From assembly GCA_937880175.1 (NCBI GenBank), contig CALFLO010000028.1, forward strand, positions 1-29,185: a stretch of DNA of 29,185 bases. Direction: 5' to 3'. How positions within the stretch are numbered: the first letter of the stretch is position 1; each line of letters begins with the position of its first letter. The notes under the pieces were generated by a model. That model was not told where the DNA came from, did no database searches, and was given only the letters and a program-made list of their open reading frames with translations. Source of the stretch: an uncultured Gluconobacter sp. Lineage in GTDB: Bacteria > Pseudomonadota > Alphaproteobacteria > Acetobacterales > Acetobacteraceae. Shown piece after piece: positions 15,237 to 24,531 of the stretch. The translations under genes were made by a program, and so were the position numbers.

Positions 15237-16780
15237 GCAGCACATCCGTCATGAAGACATTCGCCGAAACGGACATCGTCGATACCCTCATCATCGGCAG
15301 CGGTGCCGGTGGCGCACCGCTGGCCGCAGAACTCGCCCGCAACGGCAAAAGCGTCGTGGTGCTGGAAGCCGGTCCTGCCTTCACCGCCATGGGACACACA
15401 CCCGACGAGGTCGCGGCCCGCGAACTGTACTGGCTGCACGAACGCCTCTCCGCCGGAACGAACCCGCAGGCTTTCGGCGGCAACAACAGCGGCACCGGCC
15501 TCGGCGGCTCCCTCCTGCATTACGGTGCCTTCATGCCCCGCATGGACGCCCGTGACTTCCACCTGCACACCGAAACCGGCAAGGGCGTGGACTGGCCTTT
15601 CGGTCTGGACGAACTGCTCCCCTATATCGAGCGCGTAGAATCCTTCATCGGCGTCTCCGGCCCTGCCCATTACCCGTGGGACCCGAGCCGCCGCTACGCC
15701 TATGCCCCACCGCCCGCCAACTCCGCCGCACTAAAGATGCGCGACGGCTGTGACGCGCTCGGCCTGCGCCACGCAGACGGGCCAGCCGCCCTCATCACCC
15801 GCGATATCGAACAGCCGCATTTCGGCACCCGCCATGGCTGCGCGAACTGCGGCGCCTGTCATCAGGGCTGCCGTAACGGCGCTAAATCCGGCGCGGACAA
15901 CACTTGGCTTCCCATGGCCGTCGCCCACGGTGCCGAACTCCGCCCCGGCTGCTTCGCCCACACGATCGAGCGCGACAGTTCCGGCCGCGTGACCGGCGTG
16001 GTCTATCGACAGAACGGCGTCGAACACCGCCAGAAATGCGCGACCCTCGTCCTTGCCGCCGGTGCCGTCGAAACCCCGCGCCTGCTCCTGACCAACGGCC
16101 TCGCCAACAGCTCCGGTCAGGTTGGCCAGAACTACATGACCCATGTCTCCACACAGGTCTGGGGCGAATTTGACGAGGACATCCGCCCCAATCGCGGCTA
16201 CCCGTCCCTGACCATCACCGAAGACATGATGCGCCCGAAAGACGCGGATTTCGTTGGCGGCTATCTGGTGCAGTCACTGGGCATGATGCCCGCGACCTGG
16301 GGCCAGAACCTCGCCCGCAGCACCACGACACGCGGCCCGGCCTTTGCCCGCGCGCTTGCCGGATACAACCGCTCCGCCGGCATGGGCATCAACGGCGAAT
16401 GTCTGCCCCGCCCCGAAAACCGCGTGACGCTTTCGGACGAGAAGGACGCCTTCGGCATCCCCAAGCCCCTGATCGAGCACTCCTACGGCCCCAACGAATG
16501 GGCCATGCACTACCATGCCGCCCGCCTGCTGACGCAGATGTGGGAGGCCGTCGGCGCAAAGGACATCCGCGTCATCGACCGCGCTGCCCACATGATCGGC
16601 ACCTGCCGCATGGGCACAGATGCGGGCAGCAATGTCGTCGATCCGGAAGGCCGCAGCTTCGATATCGACAATCTGTGGATTTCCGATCACTCGATCTTCC
16701 CCAGCGCCGCCGCCGCCAACCCAGCCCTGGCCATCATGGCGCTGTCCCTGCGCACGGCGGACGCCATGCTGAAGGCATGA
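15233..16780 (+). CDS. GMC-family FAD-dependent oxidoreductase (dehydrogenase large subunit)
   Basis: 515 aa. The FAD-binding Rossmann motif IGSGAGGAPLAAELA is at residues 21-35 with Glu45 closing the beta-alpha-beta unit. A second signature, GNNSGTGLGGSLLHYG, follows near residue 85. The Cys cluster Cys203, Cys206, Cys209, Cys213 (GCANCGACHQGC) is the kind that binds an iron-sulfur centre in membrane glucose, gluconate and sorbitol dehydrogenase large subunits. The C-terminus has the GMC active site with His453 (AHMIGTCRMG) and ANPALAIMAL. Substrate is unknown; a sugar, sugar acid or polyol is likely in this type of organism. The usual third gene, a multi-heme cytochrome c subunit, is absent, as the next gene is rho. 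No signal peptide is seen. Confidence 0.88.
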   Translation: MSSTSVMKTFAETDIVDTLIIGSGAGGAPLAAELARNGKSVVVLEAGPAFTAMGHTPDEVAARELYWLHERLSAGTNPQAFGGNNSGTGLGGSLLHYGAFMPRMDARDFHLHTETGKGVDWPFGLDELLPYIERVESFIGVSGPAHYPWDPSRRYAYAPPPANSAALKMRDGCDALGLRHADGPAALITRDIEQPHFGTRHGCANCGACHQGCRNGAKSGADNTWLPMAVAHGAELRPGCFAHTIERDSSGRVTGVVYRQNGVEHRQKCATLVLAAGAVETPRLLLTNGLANSSGQVGQNYMTHVSTQVWGEFDEDIRPNRGYPSLTITEDMMRPKDADFVGGYLVQSLGMMPATWGQNLARSTTTRGPAFARALAGYNRSAGMGINGECLPRPENRVTLSDEKDAFGIPKPLIEHSYGPNEWAMHYHAARLLTQMWEAVGAKDIRVIDRAAHMIGTCRMGTDAGSNVVDPEGRSFDIDNLWISDHSIFPSAAAANPALAIMALSLRTADAMLKA

Positions 16781-17056
16781 TCCCGGAAAACTGACATAGA
16801 TCAAAGTGATCCGAAGCGTGCGCCCCAGCCTTGACACCGGTTCGCGCGCTCCGGTAATCGAAGGACGACTTTCCGGTGACGTCCTGTCACCCGGTCTCCC
16901 TTTCCATCCGGATGACGCCCGCTTCACTGTCCTGCGCAATCTTTACGGATCCCCGCCTGACACCAGAAGCCCCCACCCAGTCGCCCTGTCTTCTGTGTGG
17001 TCGCGCATCCTCCCCTATCAGGTCTGCCCCTACCGGCACATCAAGGCGCGTCTTTC
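16781..17056 (+). promoter_or_regulatory. C-rich leader of rho
   Basis: 276 bases without a gene. The second half (about 16940-17040) is strongly C-rich and G-poor on the coding strand, the composition that Rho binds in RNA. Rho controls its own transcription by early termination in E. coli, and this leader could do the same. A small palindrome GATCA-AAG-TGATC lies at 16799-16811. No intrinsic terminator is seen after the GMC gene. Confidence 0.45.
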
Positions 17057-18358
<1,302 letters not shown>

Positions 18359-18382
18359 TCCCGGATCAGCACGGCCGACATG

Positions 18383-18411
18383 AAAAAGGGGAGCTTCGGC
18401 TCCCCTTTTTT
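18383..18411. terminator. Bidirectional intrinsic terminator after rho
   Basis: GGGGAGC (18388-18394) and GCTCCCC (18399-18405) pair around a TTCG tetraloop, with AAAAA before and TTTTTT after. It separates the convergent rho and ogt genes. Confidence 0.95.
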
Positions 18412-18449
18412 GTGGTCCGGCGCGCCGGAATGAAAGGGAGGCGTCCCCC

Positions 18450-18896
18450 TTAAAGAACGCCTTCGAGATGCAGCATGGCATGCTTGTCAGCAATGCCCCC
18501 GAGCCCCGAATACCCACCGAGCCCGGCACGCCCGACCACACGATGACAGGGGATCAGGATGGGAATCGGATTCGCTCCCACCGCACCGCCAACCGAGCGC
18601 GCGGAACCGCCAACCTCGGCCGCAATGTCGGCGTAGGTCCGTGTCTGCCCGTAGGGAATCCGGCGCAGCGCGTCCCAGACCTTCTGGCGATACGGAGTCC
18701 CATAGGGACGGTATGGCAGGGTGTCGAAATCGACCGATTCCCCGTCAAAATAGCGCTCCAGAAGGTCGCGGGCTTTCAGAAGGAGTGGAGTCTCCTCCTG
18801 ATCGCGCCCCCAACCCCAGTCCAGAGCGACGATCTGGCCCTCATCTTCACTGATGGTAAGGGCCCCGAAAGGTGAGTGGCAGGATAGCTGTGGCAT
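18450..18896 (-). CDS. ogt: Methylated-DNA-protein cysteine methyltransferase
   Basis: Repairs O6-alkylguanine by moving the alkyl group to its own cysteine in a one-time reaction. It is 148 aa from ATG 18896; an in-frame TTG at 18932 would add 12 residues, and neither start has a strong binding site. The active site is IPCHRV with Cys117, preceded by the recognition helix region PYGQTRTYADIAAEVG and SARSVGGAVGANPIPI, and followed by GLGGYSGLGGIADKHAML. There is no AraC-type N-terminal domain, so it is an Ogt-type stand-alone enzyme rather than Ada. It is monocistronic, convergent with rho. Confidence 0.95.
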   Translation of the reverse strand: MPQLSCHSPFGALTISEDEGQIVALDWGWGRDQEETPLLLKARDLLERYFDGESVDFDTLPYRPYGTPYRQKVWDALRRIPYGQTRTYADIAAEVGGSARSVGGAVGANPIPILIPCHRVVGRAGLGGYSGLGGIADKHAMLHLEGVL

Positions 18897-19359
18897 GAAC
18901 GACACGGTGCCCGAGCCGCTCAAAACCGTCAATCCGGCCGCGTTGCCATCATGGCGAGACTTTTAAGCCATGCTCCACACGCATATCGAAGCATAGTAAT
19001 ATGCACAAAAAACATACAGGACCGCTAACGTAGGCTTTTTAGCAATATTCTGTAATGTGTTGGAAAACTGCCGTTTTTTGTATCAGAAATGCGACAGGAT
19101 GTTTTCCGGAACGCCAGTGTAATTATTTGGTGAAGCGCCTCGTCCCCCGTTTCGGGGCGGCCACGCCCGCTTCCTCACGGAAACGTCAGAAGCCGTGTTT
19201 GTCTTAAGCAATAAAATGGGGTCAGTAAGTTCTCATGCTGCCGGTGTCCGGTACTGATCGTTGGATTGGGAGGACGAAGATTTCCTTCGCCCCTTTCAAG
19301 ACTTCACAGGTCCAGAATATCACAGCGGAAACAGTCTTTACAAAAAGGACAGTTGGATC
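18897..19359 (+). promoter_or_regulatory. 463-bp intergenic region upstream of adhA
   Basis: No gene seen. The part at 18980-19130 is AT-rich, unlike its surroundings, and is the likely promoter area for adhA and perhaps for ogt in the other direction. A CCCCG-TTT-CGGGG hairpin lies near 19147-19159 and a shorter CGAAG-CTTCG hairpin near 19275-19290. I found no promoter hexamers good enough to call. The adhA binding site AAGGA is at 19345-19349. Confidence 0.5.
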
Positions 19360-21633
19360 ATGACTTCTGGTCTACTGACGCCGATCAAGGTTACGAAAAA
19401 GCGCCTTCTCAGCTGCGCCGCCGCTCTGGCGTTTTCAGCAGCTGTGCCTGTCGCTTTTGCGCAGGAAGATACCGGCACAGCAATTACAAGCTCCGATCAT
19501 GGTGGCCACGCCGGGGACTGGCTGTCCTACGGCCGCTCCTATTCCGAGCAGCGCTACAGCCCGCTCGACCAGATCAACACGGAAAACGTCGGCAAGCTGA
19601 AGCTCGCCTGGCATTATGATCTGGACACGAACCGCGGCCAGGAAGGCACGCCCCTGATCGTCAATGGCGTCATGTACGCCACGACCAACTGGAGCAAGAT
19701 GAAGGCGCTGGATGCAGCGACCGGCAAGCTCCTGTGGGCCTACGATCCCAAGGTTCCGGGCAACATCGCCGACCGCGGCTGCTGTGACTCCGTGAACCGT
19801 GGCGCCGCCTACTGGAACGGCAAGGTCTATTTCGGCACGTTCGACGGACGCCTGATCGCGCTCGACGCCAAGACCGGCAAGCTGGTCTGGAGTGTCTACA
19901 CGATCCCCAAGGAGGCCCAGCTCGGCCACCAGCGGTCCTACACGGTTGATGGTGCCCCCCGTATCGCCAAGGGCAAGGTCCTGATCGGTAACGGCGGCGC
20001 AGAATTCGGCGCCCGTGGCTTCGTCTCTGCCTTCGATGCCGAAACCGGCAAGCTCGACTGGCGCTTCTTCACTGTCCCGAACCCCGACAACAAGCCCGAC
20101 GGCGCAGCATCCGACGACATCCTGATGTCCAAGGCCTACCCGACCTGGGGCAAGAACGGCGCCTGGAAGCAGCAGGGCGGCGGCGGTACCGTCTGGGATT
20201 CGCTCGTCTATGACCCGGTGACGGACCTCGTCTACCTGGCCGTCGGCAATGGCTCGCCGTGGAACTACAAGTTCCGCTCCGAAGGCAAGGGCGACAACCT
20301 CTTCCTGGGCAGCATCGTCGCGATCAATCCTGACACCGGCAAGTATGTCTGGCATTTCCAGGAAACGCCGATGGACGAGTGGGATTACACCTCCGTCCAG
20401 CAGATCATGACGCTCGACATGCCGGTCAACGGCGAGATGCGCCATGTCATCGTGCATGCTCCGAAGAACGGCTTCTTCTACATCATCGATGCGAAGACGG
20501 GTAAGTTCATCACCGGCAAGCCCTACACGTACGAGAACTGGGCCACCGGCCTGGATCCGGTTACGGGTCGCCCGAACTACGTGCCTGACGCCCTATGGAC
20601 CCTGACGGGCAAGCCCTGGCTCGGCCTTCCGGGTGAGCTTGGTGGCCATAACTTCGCCGCCATGGCCTACAGCCCGAAGACGAAGCTGGTCTACATTCCG
20701 GCACAGCAGATCCCGCTCCTGTATGATGGCCAGAAAGGCGGCTTCAAGGCATATCATGACGCCTGGAACCTCGGCCTCGACATGAACAAGATCGGTCTCT
20801 TCGACGATAACGATCCGGCCCATGTCGCTGCCAAGAAGGACTTCCTGAAAGTTCTGAAGGGCTGGACGCTGGCCTGGGATCCCGTGAAGATGGCACCGGC
20901 CTTCACGATCAACCACAAGGGTCCGTGGAACGGTGGTATCGTCGCCACGGCCGGTAACGTGATCTTCCAGGGTCTGGCGAACGGCGAATTCCACGCCTAC
21001 GACGCCACGAACGGCAACGATCTCTATTCCTTCCCCGCACAGAGCGCGATCATTGCTCCGCCCGTGACCTATACGGCCAACGGCAAGCAGTACGTCGCGG
21101 TTGAAGTGGGCTGGGGTGGCATCTATCCGTTCCTGTACGGTGGCGCAGCCCGCACCTCCGGCTGGACGGTCAACCATTCCCGCGTGATCGCCTTCTCGCT
21201 CGACGGCAAGGACACCCTGCCGCTCAAGAACGAGCTCGGCTTCACCCCGGTCAAGCCGGTTCCGACCTATGACGAGGCCCGTCAGAAGAACGGATACTTC
21301 CTGTATCAGACGTTCTGCTCGGCCTGCCATGGTGACAACGGTATCTCCGGTGGCGTTCTGCCTGACCTTCGCTGGTCCGGTGCCCCGCGCGGCAAGGAAA
21401 GCTTCTACAAGCTCGTTGGTCGCGGTGCCCTGACGGCCTACGGCATGGACCGTTTCGACACGTCCATGACGCCTGACCAGATCGAGGACATCCGTAACTT
21501 CATCGTCAAGCGCGCCAACGAATCCTACGACGACGAAGTCAAGGCTCGTGAAAACTCAACAGGCGTTCCGGGCGATCAGTTCCTCAATGTCCCGCAGTCC
21601 ACGGCCGATATTCCGACCGCGGATCACCCCTGA
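19360..21633 (+). CDS. adhA: PQQ-dependent alcohol dehydrogenase, quinohemoprotein subunit I
   Basis: Oxidises ethanol to acetaldehyde at the periplasmic face and passes electrons via heme c to subunit II and ubiquinone. It is 757 aa from ATG 19360, the length reported for Gluconobacter AdhA. A signal peptide ends AFAQ near residue 35. The PQQ domain is an eight-bladed propeller with repeated tryptophan-docking motifs (for example LDAATGKLLWAYDP, LDAKTGKLVWS). It has the vicinal disulfide Cys141-Cys142 that stacks on PQQ, and DEWDYTSVQ carrying the probable catalytic Asp. The C-terminal cytochrome c domain has the heme motif Cys653-x2-Cys656-His657 (CSACH). adhB follows after 29 bases. The third subunit gene, adhS, is not here; in Gluconobacter it is known to lie elsewhere. 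Confidence 0.98.
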   Translation: MTSGLLTPIKVTKKRLLSCAAALAFSAAVPVAFAQEDTGTAITSSDHGGHAGDWLSYGRSYSEQRYSPLDQINTENVGKLKLAWHYDLDTNRGQEGTPLIVNGVMYATTNWSKMKALDAATGKLLWAYDPKVPGNIADRGCCDSVNRGAAYWNGKVYFGTFDGRLIALDAKTGKLVWSVYTIPKEAQLGHQRSYTVDGAPRIAKGKVLIGNGGAEFGARGFVSAFDAETGKLDWRFFTVPNPDNKPDGAASDDILMSKAYPTWGKNGAWKQQGGGGTVWDSLVYDPVTDLVYLAVGNGSPWNYKFRSEGKGDNLFLGSIVAINPDTGKYVWHFQETPMDEWDYTSVQQIMTLDMPVNGEMRHVIVHAPKNGFFYIIDAKTGKFITGKPYTYENWATGLDPVTGRPNYVPDALWTLTGKPWLGLPGELGGHNFAAMAYSPKTKLVYIPAQQIPLLYDGQKGGFKAYHDAWNLGLDMNKIGLFDDNDPAHVAAKKDFLKVLKGWTLAWDPVKMAPAFTINHKGPWNGGIVATAGNVIFQGLANGEFHAYDATNGNDLYSFPAQSAIIAPPVTYTANGKQYVAVEVGWGGIYPFLYGGAARTSGWTVNHSRVIAFSLDGKDTLPLKNELGFTPVKPVPTYDEARQKNGYFLYQTFCSACHGDNGISGGVLPDLRWSGAPRGKESFYKLVGRGALTAYGMDRFDTSMTPDQIEDIRNFIVKRANESYDDEVKARENSTGVPGDQFLNVPQSTADIPTADHP

Positions 21634-21662
21634 GGCAGCGGTTTGCATAAGGAGCACGTGAC

Positions 21663-23099
21663 ATGCTGAACGCATTAACTCGGGACAGGCTGGTATCTGA
21701 GATGAAACAGGGATGGAAGTTTGCGGCCGCTATTGGCCTTATCGCGGTGTCTTTCGGCGCCGCCCAAGCCCAGGACGCCGATGACGCCCTGATCAAGCGT
21801 GGCGAATACGTCGCCCGCCTGTCGGACTGCATTGCCTGCCATACGGCTCTTCACGGACAGCCCTATGCGGGCGGTCTGGAGATCAAGAGCCCGATCGGCA
21901 CGATCTATTCGACCAACATCACGCCGGACCCGGAACACGGTATCGGCAACTACACCCTGGAGGACTTCACGAAGGCCCTCCGCCGGGGCATCCGCAAGGA
22001 TGGTGCAACGGTCTATCCGGCCATGCCCTATCCTGAATTCGCCCGTCTTTCCGATGACGACATCCGTGCGATGTATGCCTTCTTCATGCACGGCGTGAAG
22101 CCGGTTGCCGTCGCCAACAAGGCACCGGACATCAGCTGGCCGCTCTCCATGCGCTGGCCGCTGGGCATGTGGCGCGCCATGTTCGTTCCGAGCATGACGC
22201 CGGGCGTGGACAAGAGCATCAGTGACCCGGAAGTTGCCCGCGGCGAATACCTCGTCAACGGACCGGGCCATTGCGGCGAATGCCATACACCCCGTGGCTT
22301 CGGAATGCAGGTCAAGGCTTACGGAACGGCTGGCGGCAACGCCTACCTGTCCGGTGGCGCCCCGATCGACAACTGGATCGCGCCGAGCCTGCGTAGCAAC
22401 AGCGACACGGGTCTGGGTCGCTGGTCTGAAGATGACCTCGTCACCTTCCTCAAGAGCGGCCGTATCGACCACTCCGCCGTCTTCGGTGGCATGGCTGACG
22501 TGGTGGCTTACAGCACGCAGCACTGGTCTGACGACGATCTGCGCGCCACGGCCAAGTACCTCAAGAGCATGCCGGCCGTGCCGGAAGGCAAGAACCTCGG
22601 TCAGGATGACGGCCAGACGGTCGCTCTGCTGAACAAGGGTGGTCAGGGCAACGCCGGTGCGGAAGTCTATCTGCACAACTGCGCCATCTGCCACATGAAC
22701 GATGGTTCGGGCGTCAACCGCATGTTCCCGCCGCTGGCAGGCAACCCGGTCGTCATCACCGACGATCCGACGTCGCTCGCCAATGTCGTGGCCTTCGGTG
22801 GCATCCTGCCCCCGACCAACACGGCACCGTCCGCTGTTGCCATGCCCGGGTTCAAGAATCACCTCTCCGATCAGGAGATGGCCGATGTCGTGAACTTCAT
22901 GCGCAAGGGCTGGGGCAACAACGCACCGGGAACCGTGTCCGCTTCCGATATCCAGAAGCTGCGCACGACGGGTGCACCGGTCTCCACCGCTGGCTGGAAC
23001 GTCTCCAGCAAGGGCTGGATGGCCTATATGCCGCAGCCTTACGGCGAAGGCTGGACCTTCTCCCCGCAGACCCACAGCGGCGTGGACGACGCACAGTAA
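21663..23099 (+). CDS. adhB: Alcohol dehydrogenase cytochrome c subunit II (triheme)
   Basis: Membrane-associated cytochrome c that takes electrons from AdhA and reduces ubiquinone, also anchoring the complex. It is 478 aa, the known length for Gluconobacter. ATG 21663 follows AAGGAG by 8 bases. A signal peptide ends GAAQA near residue 36. Three heme c motifs are present: Cys56-x2-Cys59-His60 (CIACH), Cys204-x2-Cys207-His208 (CGECH) and Cys340-x2-Cys343-His344 (CAICH). Met-containing segments in each domain may supply the sixth ligands. The C-terminus (GWNVSSKGWMAYMPQPYGEGW) is aromatic and probably sits at the membrane surface. It is transcribed with adhA and ends at the terminator 23132-23159. 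Confidence 0.98.
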   Translation: MLNALTRDRLVSEMKQGWKFAAAIGLIAVSFGAAQAQDADDALIKRGEYVARLSDCIACHTALHGQPYAGGLEIKSPIGTIYSTNITPDPEHGIGNYTLEDFTKALRRGIRKDGATVYPAMPYPEFARLSDDDIRAMYAFFMHGVKPVAVANKAPDISWPLSMRWPLGMWRAMFVPSMTPGVDKSISDPEVARGEYLVNGPGHCGECHTPRGFGMQVKAYGTAGGNAYLSGGAPIDNWIAPSLRSNSDTGLGRWSEDDLVTFLKSGRIDHSAVFGGMADVVAYSTQHWSDDDLRATAKYLKSMPAVPEGKNLGQDDGQTVALLNKGGQGNAGAEVYLHNCAICHMNDGSGVNRMFPPLAGNPVVITDDPTSLANVVAFGGILPPTNTAPSAVAMPGFKNHLSDQEMADVVNFMRKGWGNNAPGTVSASDIQKLRTTGAPVSTAGWNVSSKGWMAYMPQPYGEGWTFSPQTHSGVDDAQ

Positions 23100-23131
23100 G
23101 CGTCCCCACTCCCTGTCAGTCTGAGAGAAAG

Positions 23132-23159
23132 GGCGGATCGGAAACGATCCGCCTTTTTT
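23132..23159 (+). terminator. Intrinsic terminator of adhAB
   Basis: GGCGGATCG (23132-23140) and CGATCCGCC (23145-23153) pair around a GAAA tetraloop, followed by six T. Confidence 0.95.
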
Positions 23160-23214
23160 CATGTCTGCGCGCAGGGCATTTCACCGCAGGGCCACCTGCA
23201 CTACATAGAAACCC

Positions 23215-24528
23215 ATGACGCGCTCATCCCTCCCGGACGCCCCTGACACCACCCCGCAGGTCATTTTCGCACTGGCCACGGGTCCCTCCCGCGCCGCCAT
23301 CGCGATCATGCGCGCCAGCGGCCCGGGCAGCGACGCGATCCTCAAAGCACTCTGCAACGGACGCCTGCCCGAACCCCGGCGCGCCAGCCTGCGCACCCTG
23401 CGCCACGCCGGAGAGGTGCTCGATCACGCCGTCGCCCTCTGGCTTCCTGGCCCCAATTCCTATACCGGCGAAGACGGTTTCGAACTGCACCTGCACGCTG
23501 GCCCCGCCATCATCGCCCGCGTCGCCGACGCCCTGACCGATCTGGGCGCCCGCCCCGCCGAACCGGGCGAGTTCACCCGTCGCGCTGTCCAGAAAGGCCG
23601 GCTGGACCTGCTGCAAGCCGAAGCCATTGCTGACCTCGTGGACGCCGAAACGGAAAGCCAGCGCAAACAGGCGCTGCGTCAAGCCGATGGCGCCCTGAGC
23701 CGCCTGTACGATGACTGGGCACAGCGCCTGCGTCTCGTCCTCGCCCATCAGGAAGCCCTGATCGATTTTCCCGAGGAAGATCTGCCGCAGGACGTGGAGG
23801 ATGGTCTGGTCGCGGAACTCGCAAAGCTCCAGACCGAGATGTCCGCCCATCTTCAGGACAATCGCGGCGAACTTATGCGTCAGGGTCTGACGGTGGTGAT
23901 CGCTGGCGCGCCTAACGTCGGAAAATCCAGTCTTCTCAATATGTTATCCGGAACAGACGCTGCCATCGTCACGCATCGTGCAGGCACTACACGCGACGCC
24001 ATCGCGCTCGACTGGGTTCTGGACGGCGTCCGTCTGCGGCTGATCGACACGGCTGGCCTGCGCGAGACCGAAGACGAAATCGAGGCCGAAGGCATCCGCC
24101 GCGCGTTGTTTCACGTGAAACAGGCCGATGTGGTGCTGCACCTGATCGGCCCGGACGAAAATGTCGACTCCCTTTCAGGACAGGAAATTCCCGTCCGGAC
24201 GAAAATCGACATCGCGCCCGCCCCGCCCGGCATGTTAGGGATCAGCACACAGTCCGGCGAAGGCCTCGCTGCGCTGCGTCAGGTTCTGTCCGAACGGGTG
24301 GCCGAACTCATGGCCGGTTCCGCCGCACCGCCGCTGACCCGCGCCAGACACCGCGCTGGGATCCAGGAGGCCGCAACCCATCTGGACCGCGCACGGAGCG
24401 CGACATGGCCGGAACTTCGGGGCGAAGAACTCCGCCTGTCCATGCTGGCTCTGGGGCGTCTGACGGGACGTGTTGATGTTGAATCCCTGCTCGATGCGAT
24501 TTTCGGGCAGTTCTGTATCGGGAAGTAG
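23215..24528 (+). CDS. mnmE: tRNA modification GTPase MnmE
   Basis: With MnmG it adds the aminomethyl-type group to wobble uridine 34 of several tRNAs. It is 437 aa from ATG 23215; no clear binding site precedes it. The N-terminal tetrahydrofolate-binding domain includes GPNSYTGEDGFELHLH and GEFTRRAVQKGRLDLLQAEA. A helical domain and an inserted G domain follow: P-loop GAPNVGKSS (residues 231-239, Lys237), G2/G3 THRAGTTRDA and DTAG, with RTKID at the usual NKxD position, so the Asn is replaced. The protein ends FCIGK with the conserved Cys434. A parS site is embedded in the coding sequence at 24107-24122. It is first in the mnmE-mnmG-rsmG-parA-parB cluster. Confidence 0.97.
   Translation: MTRSSLPDAPDTTPQVIFALATGPSRAAIAIMRASGPGSDAILKALCNGRLPEPRRASLRTLRHAGEVLDHAVALWLPGPNSYTGEDGFELHLHAGPAIIARVADALTDLGARPAEPGEFTRRAVQKGRLDLLQAEAIADLVDAETESQRKQALRQADGALSRLYDDWAQRLRLVLAHQEALIDFPEEDLPQDVEDGLVAELAKLQTEMSAHLQDNRGELMRQGLTVVIAGAPNVGKSSLLNMLSGTDAAIVTHRAGTTRDAIALDWVLDGVRLRLIDTAGLRETEDEIEAEGIRRALFHVKQADVVLHLIGPDENVDSLSGQEIPVRTKIDIAPAPPGMLGISTQSGEGLAALRQVLSERVAELMAGSAAPPLTRARHRAGIQEAATHLDRARSATWPELRGEELRLSMLALGRLTGRVDVESLLDAIFGQFCIGK
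24107..24122. other. parS: parS centromere site 2 (inside mnmE)
   Basis: A perfect TGTTTCACGTGAAACA palindrome within mnmE. The reading frame renders it as LFHVKQ, directly after the DTAG switch region of the GTPase domain. It lies 2.3 kb upstream of the third site and 2.8 kb upstream of parA. Confidence 0.93.
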
Positions 24529-24531
24529 GTT

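Noticed and set aside
16799..16811. GATCA-AAG-TGATC as an FNR/CRP-type site before rho
   Set aside because: Arms are only 5 bases and do not match the TTGAT-N4-ATCAA pattern.
23215..24528. Possible defect in MnmE because RTKID replaces the NKxD guanine-recognition motif
   Set aside because: The rest of the GTPase and the C-terminal FCIGK are intact, and TKxD variants are common in functional GTPases; not evidence of inactivation.
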